64,000 nucleotides of DNA from G963691835 sp963691835 (GTDB lineage Bacteria > Pseudomonadota > Alphaproteobacteria > Thalassobaculales > Thalassobaculaceae): NCBI GenBank assembly GCA_963691835.1, contig OY829383.1, positions 248,001 to 312,000 of the forward strand, read 5' to 3'. A program made the translations under genes and the position numbers. The notes beneath the pieces are model-generated. The model was not told where the DNA came from. It saw only the letters and a program-made list of their open reading frames with translations, and ran no database searches. Below, piece after piece: positions 45,165 through 54,643 of this stretch; the first letter of the stretch is position 1, and each line of letters starts with the position of its first letter.

Positions 45165-47687
45165 TCAATCCGTCCTGAGCAGCGGTGCCGCTTTCCGTCC
45201 GAGCGCCTGCCACGTCCCAACCAAACCAAGAACCATTGTGATGCCCATGCTGAGAAGCGTCGTGGTGACAAGAACGGTTGTATCCAGCACGAAATCCGTC
45301 CGCATTACCTGGCCTACTACGCCCATGGCAGCGGCAGCCCCGATCAGACCAGCGATCATCGCCGCCGCCAATCCAAGCATGCCGTACTCCATCAGATAGA
45401 CAGACAACACACGCAGCCGCGTCGCGCCGAGCACCTTAAGAACGACGGCGTCATAAACCCTTCGTTGATGGCCCGCCATTAACGCGCCCGCGAGAACCAG
45501 AACCCCCGCGACAAGGGTGATCGACGCGATGACCCGGATTGCGATACCGACCGAGGACAGAATCCGGTCCGCCCCGTCGAGCGCTTCCTTCACCCGGATC
45601 GCCGAGACGTTGGCAAACCTGTCCGTGACCTCTGTCAGCACGGCGGCTTCCGCTTCAGCGGTGTCCGTGTAAACCGTAGACAAAACACTGTGGGGAGCGG
45701 CTTCAAGCGTGCCGGGCGCGAAGACGATCACGAAATTGATGCCAAGCGTCGCCCAGTCGATCTTGCGGAGATTGCCAATGGTCGCCTCAATCTCCCGGCC
45801 CAGGACGTTCAGCGTGATCTTATCTCCGATGCCGAGACCAAAGCCGCGGGCGATGTTCGAATCAAACGAAATCAGCGGCGGTCCCGAATAGTCGGCCGGC
45901 CACCACTCACCCTCCACAAGATTGGTCGCCGGCGGCATCTCCGCGCTATAGGTCAGCCCACGGTCTCCGTTCACGGCCCACTCGACGGTCTCATCCACCT
46001 CGACTTCGTGAATCGGTGTTCCGTTGAGCGCGATGATCCGGCCACGAACCATCGGCGTCTGTTCGGTCTTCACCACATCCGGGATTGCCTTAACCAGCGT
46101 CTCGAACTCTTCAGCCTGATGAGGCTGGATATCGATGAAGAAGTAGTCGGGCGCACGCTCCGGTATCTGATCGTTGATCTGGCGGGCTAGGTTCGCCTCG
46201 ATCAAGGCGACCGCGACCAGAACCGTAAGGCCGAGCCCGAAAGAGGGAATGACGGTAGAGGTTGCCGAGCCAGGTCGGTGAATGTTTGCAAGCGCCAGCC
46301 TCAAACCGGCCACTTTCGGCACCGGCACACGGCGGGCGGCCGCGATAACCAACCGCGCCGCGACGCTGAACAGGAACACCGACGCCACGGCACCTAGGAC
46401 GAAGCCAACTGCGATCCGCTGGTCATCGGTTACCGCAACAGACAGTGCCGCCAGCAGCAGGGCCGCGACGATGGTCAACGCGATATACCGCTTCGCCGGC
46501 AATCCACCCGGCGGCACGATCAGCGCGCGGAAGAGTTGGACCGCGCGAACGTCCCGCGCCCGGGCAAGCGGCCAGACCGCAAAGGCAAGCGTGGTCAGAT
46601 ACCCGAATACGGCTGCGGTCAGCAGAGGCTTCCAGTGCACGGCGACCGGGACATGAAAGGGGAACAGGTCTTCCAGCAAGGCTATGGCGATCATGGGGGC
46701 GGCCGCGCCAAGACCGAGTCCGATAGCGATGCCCACGGTGGCCAAAACCAGGATCTGAAGAAGGTAAGTCCAGAACACCAGATCAGCGGGCGCGCCGAGA
46801 CACTTCAACGTGGCGATCGTCGCAAGTCGTTGGTCGAGGAAACTCCGCACTGCGTTGGCCACCCCGACACCGCCGACAAGAAGGGCGGTCAGCCCAACGA
46901 GGGTCATGAATTGGGTGACTTGCTGGATGAAGCGGTCGAGGCCGGGTGCCGCACGGTCTGTCGCGCGGAGCCGCCAAGGCCCCTCGCCAAACGCTTCACG
47001 GAACGAGGTGATCCACTCGCCGGCGTCCGTTCCCTGGGCAAGCGCAACCTTCTCATGAAACCGGATCATGCTGCCGGCCTGGACGAGATCAGTTGTTGCC
47101 AACCCGGCTTCAGAGACCATCAGCCTGGGCCCGAAGCTCGCAAACCCGACGGCCCGGTCCGGCTCAAGCCCGATGAACCCCCTGACATCGAACTCACCCT
47201 CTCCAACGCGAACCGTATCGCCAATGGCGAGGCCAAGCCGACCCGCGAGCGTTGGATCAACCACGGCGCCGAACCTGCCGTCCCTCTGTTCTAGTGCGCC
47301 CTCAAACGGCACACCGTCGTTGAGCTCAATGGCTCCGAACAGCGGATAGGCGCCATCAACACCTTTTAGCTCCACCATCACCCGCCGGTCGCCACCGACT
47401 TTCCGGGCCATGGCCCGCATCTCAATCGTCCTGGCGACGTTGCCCGAACTCTCAAGATGGCTCAGAACGTTGTCGGGAAGCGGTGTATGCGTCGTCCGGA
47501 ACTCGACGTCACCGCCAAGCAGCAGACGCGCGTCACGCGACACCCCGTCCAGCAAGGACTCGGAAACCGATCCGACCCCCGCGATCGCCGTCACCCCCAG
47601 CGCAAGACAGGCCAGGAAAATCCGGAAACTCTTCAGGCTTCCGCGCAACTCCCGCCGCGCGAAGCGGACCGCCAACGAGCCAGACAT
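45165..47687 (-). CDS. ABC transporter permease, FtsX/YbbP type
   Basis: 840-aa permease. The FtsX-like domain occurs twice (around residues 255-375 and 725-835), with membrane helices at the start, the middle and the end and a large periplasmic part between (about 470-720). It works with the ATPase at 47687, like E. coli YbbP, an MlaFEDB-unrelated exporter linked to lipid or lipoprotein handling. The true start is likely ATG 47687, overlapping the stop of the ATPase gene (TGATG); TTG 47690 is the only alternative. Operon with ybbA-like gene. Confidence 0.9.
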   Translation of the reverse strand: MSGSLAVRFARRELRGSLKSFRIFLACLALGVTAIAGVGSVSESLLDGVSRDARLLLGGDVEFRTTHTPLPDNVLSHLESSGNVARTIEMRAMARKVGGDRRVMVELKGVDGAYPLFGAIELNDGVPFEGALEQRDGRFGAVVDPTLAGRLGLAIGDTVRVGEGEFDVRGFIGLEPDRAVGFASFGPRLMVSEAGLATTDLVQAGSMIRFHEKVALAQGTDAGEWITSFREAFGEGPWRLRATDRAAPGLDRFIQQVTQFMTLVGLTALLVGGVGVANAVRSFLDQRLATIATLKCLGAPADLVFWTYLLQILVLATVGIAIGLGLGAAAPMIAIALLEDLFPFHVPVAVHWKPLLTAAVFGYLTTLAFAVWPLARARDVRAVQLFRALIVPPGGLPAKRYIALTIVAALLLAALSVAVTDDQRIAVGFVLGAVASVFLFSVAARLVIAAARRVPVPKVAGLRLALANIHRPGSATSTVIPSFGLGLTVLVAVALIEANLARQINDQIPERAPDYFFIDIQPHQAEEFETLVKAIPDVVKTEQTPMVRGRIIALNGTPIHEVEVDETVEWAVNGDRGLTYSAEMPPATNLVEGEWWPADYSGPPLISFDSNIARGFGLGIGDKITLNVLGREIEATIGNLRKIDWATLGINFVIVFAPGTLEAAPHSVLSTVYTDTAEAEAAVLTEVTDRFANVSAIRVKEALDGADRILSSVGIAIRVIASITLVAGVLVLAGALMAGHQRRVYDAVVLKVLGATRLRVLSVYLMEYGMLGLAAAMIAGLIGAAAAMGVVGQVMRTDFVLDTTVLVTTTLLSMGITMVLGLVGTWQALGRKAAPLLRTD

Positions 47688-48418
47688 CAAGCGGACTTCC
47701 GAGCGGCCGGGGCCGCGTCCTCAATGATCTTGCCGTCCGCCATATGGAGGCTGCGGCCACATTGCGCCGCCAAGTCCGTGTCATGGGTGACCAACACCAA
47801 CGTCGTGCCATGACTGGCCTGAAGGTCAAACAGAAGCTCGATCACCCGGTCTCCTGTAGCACCGTCAAGGTTGCCCGTCGGTTCATCCGCCAGCAGCAAT
47901 TTCGGGCCGACACCAAACGCGCGGGCAATGGCGACGCGCTGCTGCTCACCGCCGGACAACTGATCCGGATAGTGCTCAATCCGATGGCCAAGTCCCACTT
48001 TTTCCAGGCTGGCGCGGGCCGCCTCAAAAGCGTCCTCATGCCCTGCCAACTCCAGCGGAATGGCGGCGTTCTCAAGTGCGGTCATGGTCGGGATCAGGCG
48101 AAATGCCTGAAACACGATGCCCACATTGTCGCGCCGGAACCGCGCGAGGGCATCCTCATCCATGGACCCGATGTCTTGTCCGGCCACGGTCACACGTCCG
48201 GAGGTTGGCCGCTCCAGCCCCCCCATGATCATCATCAACGTCGACTTACCGGCCCCCGATGGACCCACGACGCTGACGGTCTCACCCGCAGAAACCTGAA
48301 GGTCGACACCGCGGAGGATGTTGACCTCGCCCGCCCCGCTTCTCAAGTTGAGGTGAATGTCGGCGAGGTCGACAATCGGTCGGGTGGAGGCACTTGGGAT
48401 GCTTTGGACGGTCATCAT
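47687..48418 (-). CDS. ABC transporter ATP-binding protein, YbbA type
   Basis: 243-aa ATPase with Walker A GPSGAGKST, Q-loop FQAFRLIP, signature LSGGEQQRVAIARAF and Walker B LLLADEPTGNLD. Partner of the permease downstream (overlapping by TGATG). Start near the ATGATG at 48413-48418; earlier in-frame starts would overlap the TesA gene on the other strand. As in E. coli, it is divergent from a TesA-type esterase. Confidence 0.92.
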   Translation of the reverse strand: MMTVQSIPSASTRPIVDLADIHLNLRSGAGEVNILRGVDLQVSAGETVSVVGPSGAGKSTLMMIMGGLERPTSGRVTVAGQDIGSMDEDALARFRRDNVGIVFQAFRLIPTMTALENAAIPLELAGHEDAFEAARASLEKVGLGHRIEHYPDQLSGGEQQRVAIARAFGVGPKLLLADEPTGNLDGATGDRVIELLFDLQASHGTTLVLVTHDTDLAAQCGRSLHMADGKIIEDAAPAARKSA

Positions 48419-48473
48419 GGTCCTCGTGGATCGCCTGCGGGGTCGGGAGCGGTCCTTGCCATATGGTGCGGCG

Positions 48474-49151
48474 GTGCGACCCTTCAACGCGCTCTCTACG
48501 CGTGTGACCAGTCTTTGGATTGTTGCGTTGATGACCTGCCTGGTCACGGTTTCGGCCTTACCGGCAACGAGCGCTGCCGAACCAGTTCGGATTTTGGGTC
48601 TGGGGGACAGCCTGATGGCGGGCTACGGCCTGCCGGAGGAGGAGGCGTTCCCAGTCCGTCTTGAGAACGCTCTGAAGGATGCCGGGCTGGATGTCGAGAT
48701 CACCAACGCCGGGGTCTCCGGCGATACGACGGCCGGCGGCCGGGCGCGCCTGGAATGGTCGCTCGCGGCAAAACCGGATGCAGTGATCGTGGAACTTGGC
48801 GGGAACGATGGCCTTCGCGGCATCGACCCCGAAGAGACCCGGCGGAATCTCGTGGCGATCCTCGACCGGCTGAAGGAACTCGGCCTCCCGACACTGCTCG
48901 CCGGCATGCTCGCCCCGCCGAACCTGGGCCGGGAATACGGCGATGAATTCAAGCAGGTCTTCGAGGACCTCGCCAATACATACGACGTGGTGAGCTATCC
49001 TTTCTTCCTTGACGGGGTCGCGGCGGATCCGACCCTCAACCAACCGGATGGAATCCACCCCAACAAAGCCGGCGTCACGGTGCTTGTGGAGCGGTTCTCG
49101 CCCGCCGCCCAGGAACTGGTGGCGCGGGTCATCGCGAAACGCGCTGATTGA
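48474..49151 (+). CDS. tesA: Lysophospholipase/thioesterase I, TesA type (GDSL)
   Basis: About 225 aa SGNH hydrolase. The motif GDSLMAGYG provides the nucleophile Ser46, GGNDGLRG the third block, and DGIHPNKAG the His/Asp. A signal peptide (SLWIVALMTCLVTVSALP then TSA-A) sends it to the periplasm. I chose GTG 48474, which gives the most normal signal peptide; ATG 48417 adds 19 residues and would overlap the ATPase start. Divergent from the YbbA/YbbP-like pair, the arrangement known from E. coli. Confidence 0.88.
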   Translation: MRPFNALSTRVTSLWIVALMTCLVTVSALPATSAAEPVRILGLGDSLMAGYGLPEEEAFPVRLENALKDAGLDVEITNAGVSGDTTAGGRARLEWSLAAKPDAVIVELGGNDGLRGIDPEETRRNLVAILDRLKELGLPTLLAGMLAPPNLGREYGDEFKQVFEDLANTYDVVSYPFFLDGVAADPTLNQPDGIHPNKAGVTVLVERFSPAAQELVARVIAKRAD

Positions 49152-49231
49152 ACGGCAGCCGTTGCCCCGCTATACGCCTGGGCGCGGCGGTCCCGCCGCT
49201 TGTCCCGCGAATTCATACCCAGGATGGTCCC

Positions 49232-50275
49232 ATGGAGTACCGAAAGCTCGGTCGCACCGGCATTGAGGTGAGCGTCATCTGCCTCGGCACGATGACCTAC
49301 GGACGGCAGAACACCGAAGCCGAAGGCCATGAACAAATGGACTACGCCCTCGAGCGAGGGGTGAACTTCTTTGACACCGCCGAAATGTACCCCGTCCCGC
49401 CGGACGCGTCGCGCTACGGAAACACGGAACGTGTCATCGGCACGTGGTTCGCGGCGCGGGGCAACCGGGACAAAGTCATCCTGGCGACCAAAGCGGTCGG
49501 CCCGGGCGAGCGGTTCCGCCATATTCGTAATGGCCACCCCGACTTCTCCCGCGAGCAGCTGACGCAGGCAGTCGACGACAGCCTCGTCCGGCTGCAAACG
49601 GACTACATCGACCTCTACCAGCTTCATTGGCCCGAGCGGACGACGAACATGTTCGGCCAGCTTGGCTACACCCATAAGGAAGAGGAGGCTTTCACGCCGA
49701 TCGAGGACGTTCTCTCGACCCTCGCCGACCTCGTCGCCGCCGGAAAGATCCGCTACGTCGGCCTGTCGAACGAGACGCCCTGGGGGACGATGCGGTTTCT
49801 GGAGGCCGCCGAGCGCCTTGGACTGCCGCGCATGGCCTCGATCCAGAACCCTTACAACCTTCTCAACCGGTCCTACGAGATCGGCCTTGCCGAGGTGTCG
49901 ATTCGCGAAGATGCCGGCCTTTTGGCCTACTCACCGATCGCCGGCGGGGTTCTTTCCGGCAAGTATCTGGACGGTGCGCGTCCGGAAGGCGCGCGCATGA
50001 CGCTGTTCGCCGGAAACTTCAGCCGGTACGACAAAGAGAACCAAGCGCCCGCGACTCGGCGGTATGTGGAGATCGCAAAAGCGGCCGGTCTCGACCCGGC
50101 CCAAATGGCGAACGCGTTCGTGAATACCAGGCGGTTCACGACGTCGAACATCATCGGCGCGACAACGATGGAACAGTTGAAATCTGCCATCGATACTTGG
50201 GATATTGCTTTGTCGGAGGAGGTCCTGGCGGAGATTGATCGGGTCCACGCCCGCTATACGATCCCCTGCCCTTGA
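49232..50275 (+). CDS. Aldo/keto reductase (Tas-like)
   Basis: 347 aa NADP(H)-dependent oxidoreductase. Family motifs in order: MEYRKLGRTGIEVS, FDTAEMYPVPP (Asp, Tyr55 region), KAVGPG (Lys), LYQLHWPERT (His). Tas-like insert region and C-terminal binding sequence FTTSNIIGATT. Reduces aldehydes or ketones; substrate not inferable. ATG 49232 (MEYRKLG) is strongly preferred over a frame from 49148. Confidence 0.93.
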   Translation: MEYRKLGRTGIEVSVICLGTMTYGRQNTEAEGHEQMDYALERGVNFFDTAEMYPVPPDASRYGNTERVIGTWFAARGNRDKVILATKAVGPGERFRHIRNGHPDFSREQLTQAVDDSLVRLQTDYIDLYQLHWPERTTNMFGQLGYTHKEEEAFTPIEDVLSTLADLVAAGKIRYVGLSNETPWGTMRFLEAAERLGLPRMASIQNPYNLLNRSYEIGLAEVSIREDAGLLAYSPIAGGVLSGKYLDGARPEGARMTLFAGNFSRYDKENQAPATRRYVEIAKAAGLDPAQMANAFVNTRRFTTSNIIGATTMEQLKSAIDTWDIALSEEVLAEIDRVHARYTIPCP

Positions 50276-50308
50276 GGCTTCCCGCCACGTTGTTGGAGGG
50301 CCACCGCA

Positions 50309-50992
50309 ATGTTCAGATTGTTCGTGGCCCTCGATATTCCCGACGAGATCAGACGCACACTCGCTTCGCTTTCGGTTGGCTTGCCCGGTGCCAGATGGAC
50401 GCGCCCGGAGAACTACCACCTGACACTCAGGTTCATAGGCGAGGTCGACCGGGCAGGCAGAGACGAACTGGAAAGCGCGCTTTCCCGGCTGTTCGTGCCA
50501 GCCTTCTCCCTGTCGCTGGAGGGGCTGGGACATTGGGAAAGCAAAGGTAAACCCCGCGTGCTCTGGGCCGGCATCACGCCGTCGTCCGCTCTCGACCATC
50601 TGCATCAACGCGTGGAAGCGGCCGTGGTCGCGGCGGGTTTCTCGCCGGAACGCCGGCGCTTCAAGCCACATATCACGCTGGCACGGCTGTCAGGCACCAG
50701 CGACGCGCAGCTTTCCGAATGGCTTGGGCTTAACCCGCTGCCACGAATGGAGCCCTTCGAGGTAGGGACGTTTACGGTTTACCGCAGCTTCCTGAAGAAA
50801 GACGGTCCGGTTTACCGCCCGGAATACAGCATTCCGTTGGAAGGTGGCCGCTCCGAGTGGGATGACGAGTCCTTCTCCGGCTTTGATGAGCTGTATGGAG
50901 ACGACATCGGCCTGGATGATGAGTTTGATGCCGAGAAAGACAATCCGCCCCCCTGGTCGTCACTCGCGTATGGAGCGCGAACCTCCGTTTGA
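50309..50992 (+). CDS. thpR: RNA 2',3'-cyclic phosphodiesterase
   Basis: 227 aa, 2H phosphoesterase fold. Both HxT motifs are present: YHLTLRF (His37, Thr39) and PHITLARL. The gene opens MFRLFVALDIP. Opens RNA 2',3'-cyclic phosphates to 2'-phosphates. The C-terminal acidic tail (about residues 190-217) is an extension relative to the compact family. Same strand as the aldo/keto reductase, 33 bp behind it. Confidence 0.93.
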   Translation: MFRLFVALDIPDEIRRTLASLSVGLPGARWTRPENYHLTLRFIGEVDRAGRDELESALSRLFVPAFSLSLEGLGHWESKGKPRVLWAGITPSSALDHLHQRVEAAVVAAGFSPERRRFKPHITLARLSGTSDAQLSEWLGLNPLPRMEPFEVGTFTVYRSFLKKDGPVYRPEYSIPLEGGRSEWDDESFSGFDELYGDDIGLDDEFDAEKDNPPPWSSLAYGARTSV

Positions 50993-51031
50993 TAGCGGGC
51001 GGTTTGCAGCAAGAACACCAGCCAGGCCTCT

Positions 51032-51964
51032 TTAAGCACCGCGCCCTTCACGCACTAACGCCGGCGCCTCTGCAACATGAAAGCCCGCGTGACTTGCTGC
51101 CCGGACCGCCGGCTTTTCAGTTGAGAGCCTGGCGAGATCTGGCAGCCTGTGAAACGGCACCCCCGGATGCGCGTGGTGCTCGGCGTGGAAAGGCATGTTC
51201 CAGAAGAGATACCGAACGATCGGCCCCGCCGCGACCGACCGCGTGCGCCGCCAGATGGCATCTGAGAGAGTGCTTCTCTCTCCAGGCCGCCCGACCTCGC
51301 AGCCCCAGTGTTCTGTCATGAGGTACAGTCGCAAGAACGGCTGTCCGAAGAGTGCCGGGATGATCCACAGTATAAGAATCAAGTCAGTTCCGGTCCAAAG
51401 CGAGGCGCCGATCCACAGAGCGTGCAGAACAAGATGAAAGCGCGCCTCGCGTACAACCGCGCCGCGCCCGCCTTCCGGCACCAGCGTTTCGGAGATCCGG
51501 CCCTGGGCCCGATCGAGTAAGCCGCCGACGGATCTGTGCCAGTAGTTCGCTCCGGAGACGAGATAGACGTACTCCATCCATGACCGGGGCTTCGGGCTAT
51601 CGAGCTCAGGATCAGCGCCGGGAATCTGGGTAAAGCGATGATGCGCGAAATGGAAATGCATGAAGAAACGCCGCGGCAGGATCAGAAGGAAGCCGATCAC
51701 CCAGGCCACCACGATGTTCAGCCAACGGCTTGCGAATGCGGTCCGATGAACGGACTCGTGGAGCGGCGCGAACAAGCTTATGCCGAGGGCGCCGTGAAGC
51801 ACCATCGTGGGCCAGATCCACGCATCCCATTCCCAAGGAGATGACCGGAACGAAAGCACCAGGGTTCCAGTGCCAGCAAGCGCAAGACACTGGAAAAAAA
51901 GACGAAATCCTCCTGGAAGATCCGCTTTTCGGCTAAGATCTGTGAGCGTTCGCCGGTCCACCAT
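51032..51964 (-). CDS. Membrane fatty acid desaturase-like protein
   Basis: 310 aa di-iron membrane enzyme. Three histidine boxes: HESVH, HFHFAHH and HAEHH, with hydrophobic stretches between. The length and box order resemble bacterial fatty acid desaturases/beta-carotene hydroxylases; the exact substrate is not visible. Inner membrane. The sRNA gene lies 130 bp beyond its start on the opposite strand. Confidence 0.88.
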   Translation of the reverse strand: MVDRRTLTDLSRKADLPGGFRLFFQCLALAGTGTLVLSFRSSPWEWDAWIWPTMVLHGALGISLFAPLHESVHRTAFASRWLNIVVAWVIGFLLILPRRFFMHFHFAHHRFTQIPGADPELDSPKPRSWMEYVYLVSGANYWHRSVGGLLDRAQGRISETLVPEGGRGAVVREARFHLVLHALWIGASLWTGTDLILILWIIPALFGQPFLRLYLMTEHWGCEVGRPGERSTLSDAIWRRTRSVAAGPIVRYLFWNMPFHAEHHAHPGVPFHRLPDLARLSTEKPAVRAASHAGFHVAEAPALVREGRGA

Positions 51965-52057
51965 GCGCGTATATGCCCTGTTAGGTCAGGAGTGTTGCCA
52001 CACTACCACAGTCTCCGACCGCTCGCGTTAATTCTGATGAGCCCCATCAAACGCATG

Positions 52058-52086
52058 TTGCAGCGCAGCCAAAACCAGCCTAACTT
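52058..52086 (+). promoter_or_regulatory. Promoter of the MmgR-like sRNA
   Basis: TTGCAG at 52058-52063 and TAACTT at 52081-52086 with a 17-base spacer, giving a start near 52093. The -35 begins TTG as alphaproteobacterial sigma-70 promoters do. This fits the 5' end of the downstream hairpin RNA. Confidence 0.6.
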
Positions 52087-52092
52087 GTGCAC

Positions 52093-52176
52093 TGCAATAC
52101 GGACTGCCCAACCGTATTGGTCACTTCTTGGGCGTTTCCTCCCTTAACTCGGGCCGCGCTTGCGCGGCCCTTTTTT
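52093..52176 (+). ncRNA. MmgR/suhB-type trans-acting sRNA (alpha-r8 family)
   Basis: Predicted RNA of about 84 nt. A first hairpin has an 8-bp perfect stem CAATACGG/CCGTATTG (52095-52119). Then comes an unpaired stretch containing TTGGGCGTTTCCTCCCT, the conserved core I remember from the MmgR/alpha-r8 family of alphaproteobacteria, with an anti-Shine-Dalgarno CCTCCC. It ends in GGGCCGCG-CTTG-CGCGGCCC followed by TTTTTT. MmgR in Sinorhizobium controls polyhydroxybutyrate accumulation. No long reading frame overlaps it. Confidence 0.82.
52151..52176 (+). terminator. Strong intrinsic terminator of the sRNA
   Basis: 8-bp GC stem GGGCCGCG/CGCGGCCC with a 4-base loop CTTG, immediately followed by six T residues. 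The typical 3' end of an sRNA. Confidence 0.94.
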
Positions 52177-52455
52177 CTTTCACACCATATTGTGCGCCGC
52201 ACATAGATCCGAACCGACCATTTGCCAAATTTGTTGCCTATCGAACCGGAGCAATGCTTGCCGGGTAGGCTCAATCGGCTCGGCACGGATTGCCTGAGGT
52301 CTCCCGGCCCCGCGTCGTCAAGACGACAAGCTTGGCCAACTTAGTCAATTGAAATAGCTAGTATTTCCGAGCTTCGTTTAGCCAACATCTTCTCTGGCCC
52401 ACCGCTTGCTCCCCTCCTCGGCAACAAACGATCGCCTGGAGAGTGGAGAGACCCA

Positions 52456-52959
52456 ATGAACGATCACAGCAAAGAAACCGGTCGGCATCTGTCGTTGGTC
52501 GAGACGGATCGGCACGGTGGAGACGGCACCTGGATCCGTCCCGCCCGTCTGTGCGGACGGGCAACAACCTTTGCGGTCCCCGCTCCGGCGAACGAGAACG
52601 ATCATCAGATCGACACCGTTCTGACGACCCAACTACCCCCGGCGATCCAAACGGCGATCGCAGAGTGGGCCAGCCATCTCAAGAACCAGACCTGGCTGCT
52701 GCGGCGGCGCGCCATCAAGCGGTTCTCCGAGTCCTTCGCCGACAACTTTCTGGCTGTGCGCGGGCACCTGAGCGATGACGAGTACGACAGCCTTGTCGAA
52801 CTGGGCCGGACCTGCCTTCTAGAAGCTTTGGACGACGGCACGCCGATCAGCGACACACATCAGGCCCGGGCCTACCTTGAAAGCGTTCATGAAAGCCATC
52901 AGGCCCGCGCCCGCGCCTTCCTGGCGGCCAGTGCCCCGGCACCGACCACGCTGCACTGA
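52456..52959 (+). CDS. Hypothetical protein, helical
   Basis: 167 aa, family not recognised. The N-terminal 60 residues are polar and unstructured-looking. Residues 60-150 hold several amphipathic helices (QTAIAEWASHL, LRRRAIKRFSESFADNF, DEYDSLVELGRTCLLEAL), a possible protein- or nucleic-acid-binding bundle. No signal peptide or membrane segment. ATG 52456 is preceded by GGAGAG. It is followed at 53124 by a strong terminator. Neighbours give no functional hint. Confidence 0.6.
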   Translation: MNDHSKETGRHLSLVETDRHGGDGTWIRPARLCGRATTFAVPAPANENDHQIDTVLTTQLPPAIQTAIAEWASHLKNQTWLLRRRAIKRFSESFADNFLAVRGHLSDDEYDSLVELGRTCLLEALDDGTPISDTHQARAYLESVHESHQARARAFLAASAPAPTTLH

Positions 52960-53386
52960 CCAAACTGGCCAAGATCCAAGACAACGCCTTTCCCGCACCC
53001 CCGCCGAGCCAAAGAAGCGGGGTGCGGCAAGAGCTCGCCCGTCGGCTCTCTCCGACGGTCCGAGGTGTTCACGGCGACGTGTGCACCGCTCGTCCGCGTC
53101 CTCTGGACGCTCTCTCCATACTCGGCCGCTCTCTTTCGAGGGCGGCCATTTTTTAATGGGTGGCAACCTGATTGGAGAGCTGCATCGGTGAAGACAAAAG
53201 ACGCCGCGAACATTGGAGCGCTCTTGCGCTCTGGCGCCCAGGACCATCCCGCCGCATACTCCTGCTCCCCGTTCACGAAGAATGTGGCGCAGAATTCAGG
53301 AGTTACCCTATGCTTAGAGCGGCCCGCAGATACGACGGCGCCGTCCGCCCGCTCGATGCTCCGCTTCCGTTGCCGATTGGCCGCAG
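52960..53386. other. 427-bp spacer
   Basis: No gene visible. It contains the intrinsic terminator at 53124-53154 closing the previous transcript. After it the sequence runs into the pentapeptide gene without a clear promoter. Confidence 0.5.
53124..53154 (+). terminator. Intrinsic terminator, 10-bp stem
   Basis: GGCCGCTCTC pairs with GAGGGCGGCC through a TTTC loop (one T-G pair), followed by ATTTTTT. It lies on the + strand downstream of the 52456 gene. Confidence 0.88.
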
Positions 53387-54634
53387 ATGACCCCTCAAGA
53401 GATTGCCCAGATCCTCGACGAGCACGAGAAGTGGCTCAGCCGGAGCCAGACCGGTGTTAGGGCGAACCTTGCCCGGGCGAACATGTCCGGGTTTACGCTC
53501 ACGGACATCAATCTCAAGTCGGCGAAGCTATCCGGCGCAGATCTCTCACGTGCCATTCTGACGAAAAGCAATCTCGCCCAAACGGATCTGTTCTGCTCCG
53601 TCCTTGATGGCGCGGATCTGAAGGCCGTGAACCTGGAGAGCTCGGATCTCCGGGGGGCAAGTCTGAAAAGCGTCAATCTCAACGGCGCCAACATGGCCGG
53701 AGTTGACCTTCGCGGCGGTACGTTGATGTTCGGCTCCGACAGCGACGACGGCAACCGCGACAGTCCGACGAAGAACGACGCCGGGGCCGATCTTCGGGAT
53801 TCGACGCTCCAGAATGTGAACCTGATGGGCGCGAACCTCGCGGGTGCCAATCTGTCCGGCGTGAACCTCAAGAACTCGAACCTGTCCGGGGCCAATCTGG
53901 CGGGGGCCGTTCTGGCCGACGCGGACCTCACGAACGCGAACCTGCAGGACGTGGACCTGACGGGCGCGGTTCTGGACAACACCACGCTTAAACACGCCAA
54001 TCTCTCTGGGGCGAACACAAAAGGCTGCGACCTGTCCGGTGCAAACCTGATGGGTGCGAATATGGTCCGGGACGAGGACTCCCTGCCCCAGGACATCCGC
54101 GACAAGCTCAACAATCACTATGTCTGGATCCGCGAAGATGGCCGGCTTGGTGACCGGGCCGTCCTGAAGGGGGCCGATTTGAGCTACATCGACCTGTCGT
54201 CGGTGAACCTGTCGGGGGCGGACCTCAATGGCGCGATCCTGGCCGGGGCAAACCTCACAAACGCGCTGTTGGTGATGTCGGATCTTTCGGGTGCCAATCT
54301 CGTTGGGGCGAACCTGGCAGGCGCGTCCCTGGAAGGCATCAACATGGGCGATGCCGACCTTACGGATTCCGATTTGGCGGGCGCGGAGATCGGGCCCGTC
54401 GATCTCAAGGACAACAAAGGCAGGCCGACCGGCCGCAAATGGGCTTCCAACCTGTCTCGGTCAAAACTGATCAACGCCAACCTTGAGGGCGCCAACTTGC
54501 GGCAGGTGAACCTGGCCCAGGCCGACCTGACCGGCGCCCGCATGACGGACGCGGATGTCACCGGGTGCAATCTCACCGATGCTGTTTTCGATATGGAGCA
54601 GTTGGAATCGGCCCGGTCCGACGAAGTCGATTAG
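53387..54634 (+). CDS. Pentapeptide-repeat protein
   Basis: 415 aa built of A(D/N)LXX repeats: many units such as ANLSG, ADLTN, ANLQD across residues 25-235 and 265-410. Such repeats form a right-handed square beta-helix and may mimic DNA (Qnr-like) or act as a scaffold. A loop of about 30 residues interrupts the helix twice (near residues 110-140 and 225-265). No signal peptide. Possible roles include DNA gyrase protection; here nothing proves it. ATG 53387 is at the start of MTPQEIAQIL. Its stop lies 9 bases before that of the convergent ArsR gene. Confidence 0.9.
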   Translation: MTPQEIAQILDEHEKWLSRSQTGVRANLARANMSGFTLTDINLKSAKLSGADLSRAILTKSNLAQTDLFCSVLDGADLKAVNLESSDLRGASLKSVNLNGANMAGVDLRGGTLMFGSDSDDGNRDSPTKNDAGADLRDSTLQNVNLMGANLAGANLSGVNLKNSNLSGANLAGAVLADADLTNANLQDVDLTGAVLDNTTLKHANLSGANTKGCDLSGANLMGANMVRDEDSLPQDIRDKLNNHYVWIREDGRLGDRAVLKGADLSYIDLSSVNLSGADLNGAILAGANLTNALLVMSDLSGANLVGANLAGASLEGINMGDADLTDSDLAGAEIGPVDLKDNKGRPTGRKWASNLSRSKLINANLEGANLRQVNLAQADLTGARMTDADVTGCNLTDAVFDMEQLESARSDEVD

Positions 54635-54643
54635 CTCTGCGCT

